DNA from: Oegoconia quadripuncta
Lineage: Eukaryota; Arthropoda; Insecta; Lepidoptera; Autostichidae
Length of the DNA: 64,000 bases
NCBI GenBank assembly: GCA_949316235.1
Contig: OX438743.1
Location: 18,969,771-19,033,770 of the forward strand
Direction: 5' to 3'
Shown here: positions 33,301 through 44,252 of the stretch, in pieces
How the letters are laid out: the number at the start of each line of letters is the position of its first letter
How positions within the stretch are numbered: position 1 is the stretch's first letter
The notes under the pieces: model-generated
Told to the model about the DNA's origin: nothing
What the model saw: only the letters and a program-made list of their open reading frames with translations
The model's database searches: none
Translations under genes and position numbers: made by a program

Positions 33301-36300
33301 ATTATGTTCAAATAAAGTTGAAAGTAAAAAGAAATCAAGATTACATTAAAAATTGTACTATGTATTGTAGATACAAACAAGAATGCATCAAAGAACTGCA
33401 GTAACTTATCTAAGCTAAATGAATCATATAATACATTGAGAGGCACTTCTTTTAAGTTTAAATTAAACTTGTGTTAGAAGGTCCAGCTTTTCCATGGTAC
33501 AATGTATTTTTATTTTTTTAAATGACCTTATCTATAATTATTTCTTACATTAGTAGCATCGTGCGGCAATTGTATTCCATTGGTACCATTAAAATTTATT
33601 GGGAACTATTTTGTGCAATAAAATGTATTTATATTGTTTGCATCGTAAAATCTTTCACAGTGCTGCAAAATTCAAATGAAATTTGCTCAGCAAATCATGA
33701 ATATTTTTTAAATAGTATTTATTATTATATTGCTAAATTCAGTAACGGCGGTAACTAAACAATATTATTTTAATTAAAAGTTTTCCTAAACTTAATTTGT
33801 ATTAGGTATGCCTGTAAGGGTTTATTTGTTTCAGAATGTATATGTATACAAAATGGTAAGTCAATGCGGATACAAATTTTGAGGAATCAACTCTTACGGC
33901 GAGGCCCCTGACATCAGCACCAGGTCGCTGTCATTGTATTATGGCGATGTCATTTTATTTCTATATGTATACCAAGTTTCACCTCTATTGAATACTTAGA
34001 AGTGGATCAAAATTCACTTGCAAGATTTGATCAGGACATACAAATAAATATAAAGATAGCCAGTTCCCCAAATATGTTGGGGTTTCCGGGTCAGTACGCT
34101 TTCACCTTCGACCTCACTTCACTTAACATCAGGTGTGATTGAGGTCAAGTAGCAACCCGTTGTGCATAAAAAAAAACAGGCGTATTTTTAGGCACTACGG
34201 TAAGTCGCTTTACCTCAATCATACTGATATTAAGTGAAGATGAGGCGAAGGGTGGAAACGCGACCATATTGGGACTAGCTTGCTTTGATCATTGCTGTGT
34301 AGGGTGCAAGCAAACACCTTCCCACCATGTTCATTAATAGATTAGTACATAAGCTTTACTATGATTTATTGGGGAACATTCATTATACGTGTTGCAATCG
34401 AGGAGACAGTTTAATTTCTGTTACCTCACGTCCAACACCGCAGCTGTTTGGCGATAGACGATAGCAGGCCAGGCGAACATCTAAAAATGCCACCAACCAA
34501 ACCAAGTACTGCACATATACACCGCTGGAAATCGAACCATGGAGATGGTTATATACAGACATACAAATAAATAAAGCTTGTAAAAATGGAGTTCAATGGG
34601 GATTATCGAAGATAATTTTCCTTAAATCAATTTGTTGGGATAAGATAAACTGCAGCTGCGTGGTGATCGAGGTTTATTATTGGATGTTGTTCCGATCGTA
34701 AGAGAGCGAAAAACTGGCCGCCCGCCAGTATATATACATTTAGATTCGCGCCATCTATCGAATTGTCCTGGAACCCGTGAGAAAGTTACACTTGTACCTA
34801 TCGAAGTGAATAGATTGATTAGAAGTGTGTTCACGGGTTCGCCGATAGATGGCACCAGTCTTTACATAATTGTGTTCTATACTGAACACAATTCCACATA
34901 ATATTAACTACGTATACTATTTCTATAGCCATAGTGAACATAAATGTAATAGTAAATACTCACTTGTGCAAAACAACAGGGTATAAAACTGGAATAGTAT
35001 GCCCCCATGATCGAGTTAAAGAGTATCTTTTTAACTCTCTCGTTAAAATCTTTTCTTAACACCTCCACCTCCGCCCTTATCTGGTAGGGGCTGTGGGAGC
35101 AGCTGTGCAGTGGTGGATTGGAACTGTTGAGTTCCAGGAATGGGCCCGTTTGAAAGCCGAACAGTAGGAAGTATATTACAGCGCTGGAAGCAATTATATA
35201 ACATATATTCGTTATTATAGCAAATTATATACCAACGTCTTCTTGCCCCGGACCCAATTTATTTGGGGTCGGCGCAGGACGTCTTTTTCTTCCAATCTCT
35301 CTCTCAGCCGTTAGTTCATCATTCACCACCTTTTCGTTCATATCACCCCTCACATAATCGATCATCTTTTCCGTGATCTTCCTTTCCAACCATCGACATT
35401 CATATTCATCACTCTCTTAGTAACATGCGTTTCTCATACCTCCTCATAAATTATATATCAACATAATAATATTGTCTAATTTTATACAAGAAGTAATATT
35501 TTTTTTATCCACAACGGTTTAGTTTACCTCAATCACACCTGATGTTAAGTGATGATGAGGCCGAAGGTGGTAGCGTACTGACCATTTTATTTGGGGGACT
35601 GGCTATCTTATCTCAGACAACCGGAACACAACAATGCTATTAACATTGCTGTTTGGCGGCAGATTTAGATAAGATGGTGGTAGCTAGCCAGGCGGACATT
35701 TAATATGGCCTACCAACAACCAAACCGAGTACTAAATATGTACCCCGCTGGGGATCGAACCCGCGACCTCCGAAACGTAAACCGAATGTTGTTTACATTG
35801 AGCCACGGAGGCGGTTACATTATTTTTTTTAATTGTCGTTTTTATCTAAATATGTAAATAATTATATACTGCGCAATGTCTTCTCGTCTCAAATACCTCA
35901 GTTTTTAAACACGATAGTTTTTTTGCTAATGTGTAATATATGTGCAACGTGTGTGATGAGATGACGTATAGCACTAAAAATGGTGTCTCACTATGGACCT
36001 CATAAGAAAGGTCACGTATCGAGCTACACAGAGGGCGATGCTCGGTTTTCATTACGAGATCGAATCAGAGATTAAGAAATCCATAGAACAATATAGATTG
36101 ATTTAATAACATAAAAATAAAACCTAATTACATGTTGCATTACATGCTACACATATTTACTCGCGTACTCTTGATACAACTTATTATGGAAACATATTTA
36201 TGTTAGTTTGCCTTTCTTTTTGTTAATAGGCAGAAGCTTGCAAATCTTAAATAAATGCTCTCACACCCACACACATGCGCACGCGCAACTTGTAAAATTC

Positions 36301-39300
36301 TAACGTGCTAGTTACATCTAAGGCTAGTTAGACCACCTTTATGCTCTGCATGCATGGCTATCTCCCAAGTCTAATTTAACAGATGTTACTTATAAAATGT
36401 AATGACCAGTGAAATTGTTTCTCTATTATGGAAATTTTGGCATCCACGATACTGGCCTAGCCTAGTGTGGATGTTATAGCAAATGTATAATTATGTATGG
36501 TCCTTTTTGGTAAATAAACATCTTATCTTATTCTTCGACCGAATTTTTAAGCATTGACAGGCCTAGCGCATACAAAACGCTAATGAAAATCAAGTCAAGA
36601 AGAACACCGTAAACACACACACAGCCACAGTCTTGCACACAATCAGCTGAGACAGGGATATTTAGAGACGTACTCATATTATTATTTCACTCACGCATCG
36701 GAACAAATTGGCTTGCTATGTCCGCGAATATTTTATTAATTTATTTTTATCAATTGATTAGAATTGTATTAAAACGTTTACTTACGAATGATATGTGGTA
36801 CCTGAAGCTTTATTTGTGTTTCTTGTGTTGTTTGAACCCTTTAGAGAGGCACAGGACATGAGTGTAGGTATCCCACAAGTAATTAAATAATTATATTTTC
36901 AACATACATCTCACTACTAGCTGTGATAAATACCGACTGAAATGAAGTAGGTGAGCTTACTCAATTAGTAAGCTTTAAAACGACTGTTGCATTTAGAATG
37001 CTGTTACACGTAATAGGTAGGTATCTGTTATCTGTCAAGCACTCCTATTTAGATAATCAAAAATATAACTTACGGATAGCATAGATAAAATATCTTCATC
37101 AGTGGATATTTTAGCATTATGAAGTATGTACACCACACCAGAGCTCCAACTGCAACGCCTAATATAAACATTCTGAAAATAATATGAAAACGAAAAAGGC
37201 TTACATTTTACGAACAGTAAAAACAAAATGTGCAGAACATTATCATAAATCGATATACAGAACCAAGTACATATAAAATTGTTCATTTATCAGTAATATT
37301 ATGGCCGCTAAACAGGTACTGTTGAAATGTAGAGATCACATTAGGTAACATATATTGCTGAACCATAAATGTTTAGCAAATATAACTTCTAACTATATTA
37401 TGGAAGAAGTTATATTCTATATCTAATAACTAGGTATAGGTATGTATAATATATAGTTGGAGAATAGCCTTTGAAAAAGTCTATAACTTCAGACGTTCCT
37501 TGCGTCCCGTACCAACTTGTGATGTCCAACTATATACAACAAAAGTAAAATAATGACGATTGGTTTATAATTGACACTGCAAAAGAAAAAGTCCGAAGTT
37601 ACGGCCGTCCAAAGCTATTTTCATTAGAGAGTAGACCCCCAGATTGTAGAAAGGAACTTACCTGGCTCCAATCGTTGCATGTGGCATCAACTTTGGTGTT
37701 ATAAAGACCCGCAATATTGCCAGGATTATGCTGAGGAGTAGCCTCCTGAATATTATCGTCACTATAAATGCTACTAAGTGAGGGTCGATCAGGTAGAAAT
37801 TCTGAAAATGAACAATTCTGGTTAGTTATCTATGTATGTATATATGTGGAATTCTTTACTCTCTCGTAGCACCTGATTTTCATTAATGAGGTAACGTTAG
37901 ATTCATCCTGACAGTCCAAGGGCCGCATTAAAAAACCAATCTTGAGATTGAGATCGCGTCTCAGTCTCAATACAATTTTTTGTGCTACTGTTTTAATATG
38001 CAACACATTCTCAGGTGTCAACTTAAGGTCATCTCAATCTTAAGAACGGTTTATTAATATGGGTCTAATTGTCATAAGATAGGTTACGACACAAAAAGTC
38101 AGCTACAGCTGCCGTAAGAGCTAATAGTCCAGAAAATATACGTAATTTATGTGGTGAAACTTCCTATAATCTTAAAGTTCCTGATTTGCCGTAGAAGGGT
38201 AGAGTAACCGTCAATAGAAGAATAAATATGTTTCTAATCATCCCTTAAATAAAATAAATAAATCTTAAAACAATTTTCTAATAAAATATTCAGTGGCTCC
38301 TTCCTATATCTTCTAGAAATAGTTTATTAAGTCGTGATATTTGTCCTCGGTGAAATTTTTTCTAAATATAAAGAAGTTATTGATCGATTTTTAAAAAATA
38401 GTTACTAGAGTTTTAAGTTTTTATATTCGTGGGGGAATATATTTCAGTTCTAATTATAAATAGAATGTTGAAATTAAATTCTAATAAAGTCATTTAAATA
38501 AATATTTTTTTAAATGACTTTATTATAATTTAATTTCAACTATTTCTTTAATAGATTTGGGCAAAATATTTACAATTTTTTCAATGATGAAAATGAAAAA
38601 TATCGGCTGAATAGCTGGCAGGTCACAGAAAAAAAAAAACAAAATAAGCGGGAAAGTGGCAAACCGATCTTCATTTGTTTTTTCGAGTTGTAGAGTTTTG
38701 TTTATACTTCCGTAGGTATAGCAGAGATTTTATTTTTACTTTCCTTATATTCGTAATGAAAAGCACAGTAAACACTCGGCTTAGACTTATTTAGTCCCGA
38801 GACGGGGTTATTTTCGTTTTTCGTTCGTCGCGAGTTATTTTCAACCCTAAGATAACAATGGACCTAATTCAGAGTGGCCGCTAATTATAATTAGCTTTAG
38901 TTGACAGCCGCTAAACACCTTTGCTATTCTGAAATGTCTGTCAAAATCAAATGATAGGACTAAATTGAATATGACGTTTCTAATTTAAAACGGCTAACTC
39001 AATTTAGACTTAGCGGCTCAAAAGCTATTCTAGGATGGCCATTTTAGGATGAAATAAGAACTGTCATCGCTAATTTTAGTCGGGACCTCCAGACGTGCCA
39101 CTTAAAATTAAATTGTATGTAAATACGTCAATTTGAATATGGTTTGAATACTAGTTGTCAAAAATGGAACGTAGAGACAAAAAATGAAAAAATATTATTC
39201 TCTAACCGTGGTCATTCCTTTTGCGCTTGCTTAAATGTACCTGGAATGTGCTCCGCTGTCTTTCCTGACCACTTTAAAAAAATGATAGCACAGATAGCAG

Positions 39301-39951
39301 TAAATTGTCAAATGCCGCGAAAATTATGTAAAATGTGGAGAGAAAGTTGAAAATTACAATAAATAAATATAATAAACGCGTGTAAGATCTTAAAAAAGTA
39401 AGATTTAATCATAAAAAGTAATAAAATATGGAATTAATATCGATATCATTCATTCATTCGGTCACATGATTTTTAAAATGGTAACACACATCCAATTCAA
39501 CCTATCCAAAACTTAGCCCACCACAGACAACTTAGCCGGTGTTTAAAACCTTTCTTAATTTAGTTGGATGACCGTTTTGGAATAACAAATGGTTTAGCTA
39601 AGATTAAAATCCGCGTAAAATTTAGGAATTAGTTTTAGATTTAGCTTTAGACGATGGGCGCCAGAATTAGGTCCAATGTACTATTAGTCAATAACTACTC
39701 ACCATAGCTTGATCAGTATTAGAATTTGGCAACCACCACGCAGTTCTGTACAAATTGAGGAACTGAAGTCCAGCAGCAACTAGTGTGAAAACAAATGTCA
39801 TTGTCTCAAATAGAAGTTCCCCATCTTGAGGGATGTACGGGAACGGGATATGCTTGGGCATTACGGGTCCATCCGAGTGCTTCACATCCGGCAGCAGGCC
39901 AGGGTTCGATGAGGCGACCCGGCTATGCCGCACTCTCTTACCCCCACTCAT
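30364..39951 (-). CDS. TMEM39: TMEM39 family multi-pass ER membrane protein, seven coding exons, about 420 aa
   Basis: Coding exons on the - strand are 39951-39703, 37801-37662, 37172-37074, 35183-34964, 33295-33133, 32109-31967 and 30612-30364. All have GT/AG borders and the phases agree (0, 2, 2, 0, 1, 0), for 421 codons. Hallmarks of the family are DGELLFETMTFVFTLVAAG, then LNLYRTAWWLP, NFYLIDPHLVAFIVTIIFRR, LRKDFNERVKKILFNS, YYSSFIPCCFAQ, the segment ALHLGRW, and the C-terminal FINYYTLFKMVRDYFVAWK. Family members are ER proteins linked in animals to lipid and phosphoinositide regulation and collagen secretion. The protein is shorter than human TMEM39A because a loop between exons 3 and 5 is reduced. 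Exon 7 (32109-31967) ends inside a 112-bp tandem array that multiplies its donor site. An upstream non-coding first exon is likely but was not located. Confidence 0.9.
30736..31446. mobile_element. Element with 38-bp terminal inverted repeats in the last TMEM39 intron
   Basis: 30736-30773 (AGTCCGTCCAGATTGACTTG onward) and the complement of 31409-31446 match over 38 bp with one difference. The interior is non-coding and includes an RTE-like 3' fragment at 31228-31280 (gtgggggaggcctatgtcca). No clear target duplication was found. It ends 21 bp before the 112-bp tandem array begins. Confidence 0.65.
31467..32040 (-). repeat. 112-bp tandem array duplicating the end of TMEM39 exon 7 and its splice donor
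   Basis: Units start at 31467, 31579, 31691, 31803 and 31915, with a 14-bp partial unit at 32027. Copies are nearly identical and GC-rich. Read on the - strand, each unit contains the codons for VPAARTVAADPACDHHRRFH, then the donor GTGCGT, then about 50 bp of intron-type sequence. The exon entered from 32109 uses the unit at 31915-32026 (last exon base 31967). The unit at 31579 has GAGCGT instead of GTGCGT, so its donor is lost. 'ccctcccctag' in each unit also resembles a 3' splice site. Confidence 0.9.
32702..32850. mobile_element. Short foldback MITE, TTA target duplication
   Basis: 149 bp, flanked by TTA at 32699-32701 and 32851-32853. The arms (GGCCCGTATTTTAGAATGTT and the complement of 'aacattctgtaatacgggc') pair over about 55 bp including 'gcgcttgagca'. 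Harbinger-like by target size. It lies in the intron between TMEM39 coding exons 6 and 7. Confidence 0.75.
34053..34176 (+). repeat. Family A SINE, 3' half
   Basis: Starts at 'ataaagatagccagttcccc' and ends with the family tail and an A run. In the TMEM39 intron 33296-34963. Confidence 0.7.
34190..34560 (-). repeat. Family A-related SINE, strongly diverged
   Basis: On the - strand it retains the order of family features: a decayed head ('ggtttcgattt'-like, about 34530), 'ggttggtggcatttttag', and a tail resembling 'atcagtatgattgaggtaaa'. There is no A run of note and many differences, so it is an old copy. Confidence 0.45.
35235..35440. repeat. RTE-like LINE fragment
   Basis: 'gccccggacccaatttattt' and the following 'ggggtcggcgcaggacg' belong to a repeat block that I recognise as common in lepidopteran genomes. 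It has no open frame. In the TMEM39 intron 35184-37073. Confidence 0.5.
35499..35816 (-). repeat. Family A SINE, full length
   Basis: Complete - strand copy: T run at 35500, tail, body ('gatggtggtagctagccagg'), B box complement 'ggatcgaacccgcgacctcc' and the tRNA-like head ending at 'gccacggaggcggttac'. Confidence 0.85.
35817..37073. other. TMEM39 intron sequence, nothing specific
   Basis: AT-rich with short low-complexity runs. No exon between 37074 and 35183 is needed, since the flanking exon phases (2 and 2) match directly. Confidence 0.5.
37465..37640. mobile_element. MITE family M1, copy lacking its left end
   Basis: Matches 11704-11937 from 'cataacttcaaacgttcctt' (here 'ctataacttcagacgttcct') to the right end 'agagtagacccccag'. 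The left inverted repeat is missing. It lies 22 bp from the donor of the TMEM39 exon 37801-37662. Confidence 0.75.
37921..38065. mobile_element. MITE family M3, copy 1
   Basis: Inverted ends GGCCGCATTAAAAAACCAAT and the complement of 'acggtttattaatatgggtc' enclose 'cttgagattgagatcgcgtc' and 'caacttaaggtcatctcaat'. The same block recurs at 55988-56110 and 63095-63212. The outer ends resemble those of the element at 32702. Confidence 0.65.
38467..38540. repeat. 74-bp near-perfect hairpin
   Basis: Arms of about 32 bp (gttgaaattaaattctaata onward, and its complement ending 'aatttaatttcaac') with one internal mismatch and a loop of about 10 bp. AT-rich, in the first TMEM39 coding intron. It may be a minimal foldback element. 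Confidence 0.6.
38859..39675. mobile_element. Candidate DNA element with short inverted ends
   Basis: TGGACCTAATTC at 38859 matches the complement of GAATTAGGTCCA at 39664-39675, and further imperfect matches run inward ('ttagctttag' on both sides). A 68-codon frame at 39144-39350 is not recognisable. No target duplication was found. It ends 27 bp from the donor of the first TMEM39 coding exon. Confidence 0.45.
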
Positions 39952-40191
39952 TTCCTCGTCGGGAACTGCAAATGATCCCTGTAAATGCATTTTTTTATTG
40001 GACTATAGTTTCAATGTTTGTCAGACTGGATCCCTCCACTCTTCCATAAACCTCTATCTTGAGCCAACTCCAACTATAGCTTTAAAATGCCAAACAAGTC
40101 AGAGGGTCCCAACTAGGGGCAATACAGTACCAGCACAGTCTATTGGCATTATTTTTTTCCCTACATAACATATACAGAGCATGATTCCTAA

Positions 40192-40310
40192 GCAATAGAA
40201 AGAAGGAAGCAGGTCAGGGGTTGATATAGCGAGGCGGGTAGGCATATTTTCCTCACCCCCATTCATTTCCTTTTCGGGAACTGCAAATATCCCTGTAAGT
40301 AGATTAATTT
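40192..40310 (-). pseudogene. Decayed duplicate of the first TMEM39 coding exon
   Basis: On the - strand this segment parallels 39880-39985. It has an acceptor-like 'atatttgcagttcccgaaaa' next to the equivalent start codon, followed by MNGGEENMPTRLAISTPDLL. The functional exon reads MSGGKRVRHSRVASSNPGLL at the same positions. The frame then drifts into unrelated codons and no donor equivalent is retained. It is most simply a local duplication of about 100-150 bp that has lost constraint. Use as an alternative first exon is possible but not supported. Confidence 0.6.
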
Positions 40311-42892
40311 ACAGTGCAAGGTCATTATGCAAAGGAAAACTTGCCATCAGGACATATAATTCCTACATTCATGCTTTATTAAGTATCAAATTATTAATTT
40401 TATATTTATTATCATGTATTAGTAGTATTATTAGTAAAACCAGGAGTGTAACGAAAGTAGCGGATGTGATATACAAAATACATAAACAGTGAACTGGTCA
40501 GATGATGCGTTGGGATAAAAACAAATGAACGAACGATGTCACCGTCTGGTATCCTAGGAACGAAAAGAGGCATAGAGGGAGATAAGCGAAGAGATGGGAG
40601 GATGATTTGCCCAAGGGATGGAGAAGAATGTCTCTGGATCAGTGTCAATGGCACATCATGGAGGGGCCAAATGTCAAAATCTGATAATAAAACATAGAGG
40701 TTATTTGTACAAATATAATTTAAGATTTAATGTAAAGTGCGAGTTGAATAAAGTCTATTATATTTATTTTATTAGGAACAAGCACTATAATAATTTCTTT
40801 TTAATAGCTTTTGTTATCCTGCATTTTTAGCAGCAGTAACAAACATTTCAGTTCAATCAAATAGGTTTAACCTTGAATTAGGTAATTCAAAAATAATTTC
40901 GTAACCAAAAAATCATTGTCAAAAACCTATGGAGGTCTGTTGAACATAGACAATGGAAGAGCCCATCGCGAGTTGAATTAATTTCCATGGCAGGGTTTGC
41001 CCTTATCGCCTTGTGGGACAGGGCGGTCGGCGATCTTAGATTTTTGGAATTATCCCACCAATGACTTTGGTGCCGAACATTGGGTTAGAAAGTGAAGTTT
41101 AAACAAACCAGCCTGCTTGGTTTATCAATGTGACTTCTTAATATTGAATGCACCAGGAAAAAAAAATTCTATCCACTGATGGCGAGGTTGATGTGGTGGT
41201 AAATAATTGTATTTGGTTGAGAAAAAGTTTTTGTTCCAATTATGGATCTTTGCGGCAGAAAATAAATTGAAATCAATCATATTTTAATAAAAATCTGAAT
41301 AATTTGATTGATATAAAAAAATCGTGATTTTTGCCAAAGCGCTGCGCCACCCCACCCTTCAAACATTTGAGGTAGCGACTGTCTGACTGACTTACAGCTC
41401 CACGCACCCCGCTAGCCGTGACCTTCTTACATGGTAGCAGGCAAACTACTATAGCCATATCCAAACAAAAAATATGTTTATATACTGCATTAAACTATAT
41501 ACAAAAAAATTATATCCTATTCAACGTTAGTTGATCAGGAAGTACTAAGACCTACCTAATAACCCATTAGGTATTGCGAACAAAAGCCATTTCCAAACAT
41601 TATTTTCAAAATAAATCTTTAATTTTTTTCATACTGTCAGTAATAGGTGATCACTTTTTAAGGGGAGGACAAAAAATTTCGAAATTAAAATGGGTTTCAT
41701 ATTTCGGCTTAGTACCACCTTTCTGACTAACCTTGTTTATCAATAAATGAAACAAAAATAAAATAATAACTCGACAAAATAACTCATTTTGAAACAGCGT
41801 TCTAGCAACAATCCTGTCTCATTGATCTGCTGAAGCTCTAGTGTTTTGAAACATTGGATTTATACATATTTGAAAAGCAAAAGTCCTTGCAATTCTCTTA
41901 ATATATAACAATCCACAAAACTAATAATTTAAACAGCGTACTTACGACATATTCATAGGGCTCCAAATTGTAACCATTAAAAATTCAAAGTGGTCTGACG
42001 TTTTAATTTATTTTTTAAATATTCAATGGCTTGGTAAATGAAAAGAGTGAGATTTATCGGCTGGTGATTTAATACAGCACCATCTAGGGATTGCACAGTC
42101 AATTAACAAAAGATGGAACAGAAAAAAAGTTGTTGGGGAAAGTACGACACAATATTGTATGAGACATATTTTTTTATGGGTATAGCCTTAATCTGGATAG
42201 GAAGTAATCTGAACACATTAGACAAATTTTGTAATAAGCTCTGGCATTTCTCTTATCATTTACCTCCAAATGTAATGTTAAAGCACTGCAAGTATTTCAC
42301 ATAAATTGCAGTCCATTAACAATTGCATTGCATACCATGAGCCATAATTTAGTTGAACCATGATCTTAATGAATGTTGGAGCCTACTACATGTGACAACC
42401 AGAAGCAAAAACTCACTACATTATAAAAAAAAATTATATTGCAATCACTAGATTATAAACATCCCATTACCTAATATATGTAATTTGTGGAATCTGCGTG
42501 TTCCCTAATCTAGTAATTAATAAATAATGATGTAATCACTGCTTTGGCAATTCTTAAAATTTTGCCAGTGTCAAATGGGGCATGAGGGTGACACGGAATA
42601 TGAGTTTTTAGCCAAAAAAATGCAGCGATGTTACTCCCAGCTGAACATTCTAAAACAGAAGACAATACAAATTGAGCCATCACCTTATTAATATTACAGC
42701 TATCTAGTCTAATGTTGTTAATTCTAATATGATATGATAAAATTTGAATAATAGGAGTGAATGCCATGGATAACAAACACAGGTTAACGGGACGAGGAAT
42801 ATCAGTGGCAAAAATATTAGATAGGGAAGAAAATAATAATTTAGAGCAGTTGGAAAAATGTGATCTGGAATGGACCCTTCATCCAGCCCACA
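40311..42892. other. Region upstream of TMEM39, promoter not located
   Basis: The TMEM39 promoter and any non-coding first exon should lie here or nearby, but I cannot place them. The sequence is AT-rich. Short frames (for example 41273-41464 and 42113-42304) have no supporting context. Confidence 0.4.
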
Positions 42893-43412
42893 TTAACAGA
42901 ATGAATAATCCCATATTCTAAGTTTAGTGAGGAACACTGGAGTGAACATTCCCAAGGCGTAAAGTGGATATGACTCGCTTTTTGGCTGCGGAAGTTAAAG
43001 AACCAGGGCTTGTTAGGGATGGATGACAATAAAATAAATTGTATTATTATAATAAAAGTCAGGACAAAGAAAACAATAGAATACAAAAAACTTTAACTGT
43101 CATTTAGAAAGCAAAGGACTATATCTATAGCTACCTTTAAGAGTAACCTTACTCAGACCCCACTGTTACCTTCTTGGCTACTCCAGTTGTCTTTTTTGAT
43201 CCGGGCGGCACCATTTTACACGCGAAAGGCGGCAGGGACCGCTTAGCAAGTGGATCCTTGATGATTTTTCGCCGCCGGGAGACGGCTGTTGAAGCGGTAT
43301 TGGTCACTTGGGAATTAGCCCACCGTCTGGCTAAAAGTATAGTCAAACAGCCAACAATCGCCGGTATGAAGAACACGACAAAAGGTCCACTTTCATTTTC
43401 GGTACAACTCAT
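42893..43412 (-). CDS. Small one-pass membrane protein, two exons, about 111 aa
   Basis: Exon 1 (43412-43170) starts at the first ATG after an in-frame TGA and encodes 81 residues. It has a short acidic N-terminus (MSCTENESG), one hydrophobic segment (FVVFFIPAIVGCLTILLARR) and then a basic Ser/Lys-rich tail (AVSRRRKIIKDPLAKRS, PPGSKKTTGVAKK) before the donor GTAACA. The best acceptor downstream is 'ctttaacttccgcag', giving exon 2 at 42985-42893 with PKSESYPLYALGMFTPVFLT and a stop, in phase 0. The pattern predicts a type III/tail-exposed protein with the basic part in the cytosol. I do not recognise the family. Exon 1 is well supported by composition; exon 2 is inferred from splice signals only. 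The gene is divergent from MBTPS2. Confidence 0.55.
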
Positions 43413-43670
43413 CACTCACATGTTAAAATATTTAAATAAGAGTCACAATATTGTATTTCATTCACAGCCCCCGGAAGAAACTCCTGCAAGCAATACAACC
43501 GCTCATGACGACACGTACCTACCTACGATACGAATTCCCGTCAATAAAATACAGAGTAAAAAAAATACGCTGGCCCGTAATTGTTTTAAATTTATTTAGG
43601 GCTTTGGTAGGTAGATGCCATCAGCCTAAACCATAGACATTTTTTTTTTGGTAAAACCGTAGGGGTGAAG

Positions 43671-43975
43671 CAATGAGATTTTTTTTTTGCTATTCTTTGG
43701 CCTTTCGGACAGGCAAAGGGATCTGAGCCCATACAGCCTTATCTTTTGTTTCGAATTTTATGAAAAGCAGTTACTGGGAAACCATTTGACAACTGCAAAA
43801 TTCTTCTTTAGCGATACAAAAAGATTGTTAGTTTATTTACAAAAGAGTTCTGACCACAACAACTTGTACGCTAGGATCTCTATGATGCCACATAAAATGC
43901 TGTACGTGTGGCCACGTTCTAGTCCTCAAGAATTTGATATTTTTGCTTTGCCATCGACTTGCTAAGAATCGCGTG
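43671..43975 (-). repeat. Family C poly(A) retroposon in a divergent promoter region
   Basis: On the - strand it runs from about 43975 ('cttagcaagtcgatggcaaa') to 'gggctcagatccctttgcct', 'gtccgaaaggccaaagaata' and an A run (T run at 43680 on +). Its 5' block also occurs alone at 18370-18440. It occupies much of the 840 bp between the small membrane-protein gene and MBTPS2. Confidence 0.65.
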
Positions 43976-44252
43976 AATCATGAGCGGACGGCAGTATTCG
44001 TAATTTTAAGATGGCCACACTGGTCGGAATAATTATACCAAACATTTCCCAATGCAAAATATACTCTACGCCTACTGCGTACGACACTAATATCTAATTA
44101 TCACTGTGTTTGACAGAATTCATTCATCGATTTTCTTTGTATGAGCGAGCAATAGGCCATAAAACCCCTCAAAATAGAAGTGAACCGGCTTTTTCTGCGT
44201 GAAGTTTGTGAAAAATAATGTAAAAATGTATATAATTGTTAATTAACGTAAG

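Noticed and set aside
39144..39350. 68-codon Cys-containing frame as a host gene
   Set aside because: It lies inside a candidate transposable element within a TMEM39 intron and matches no family I know.
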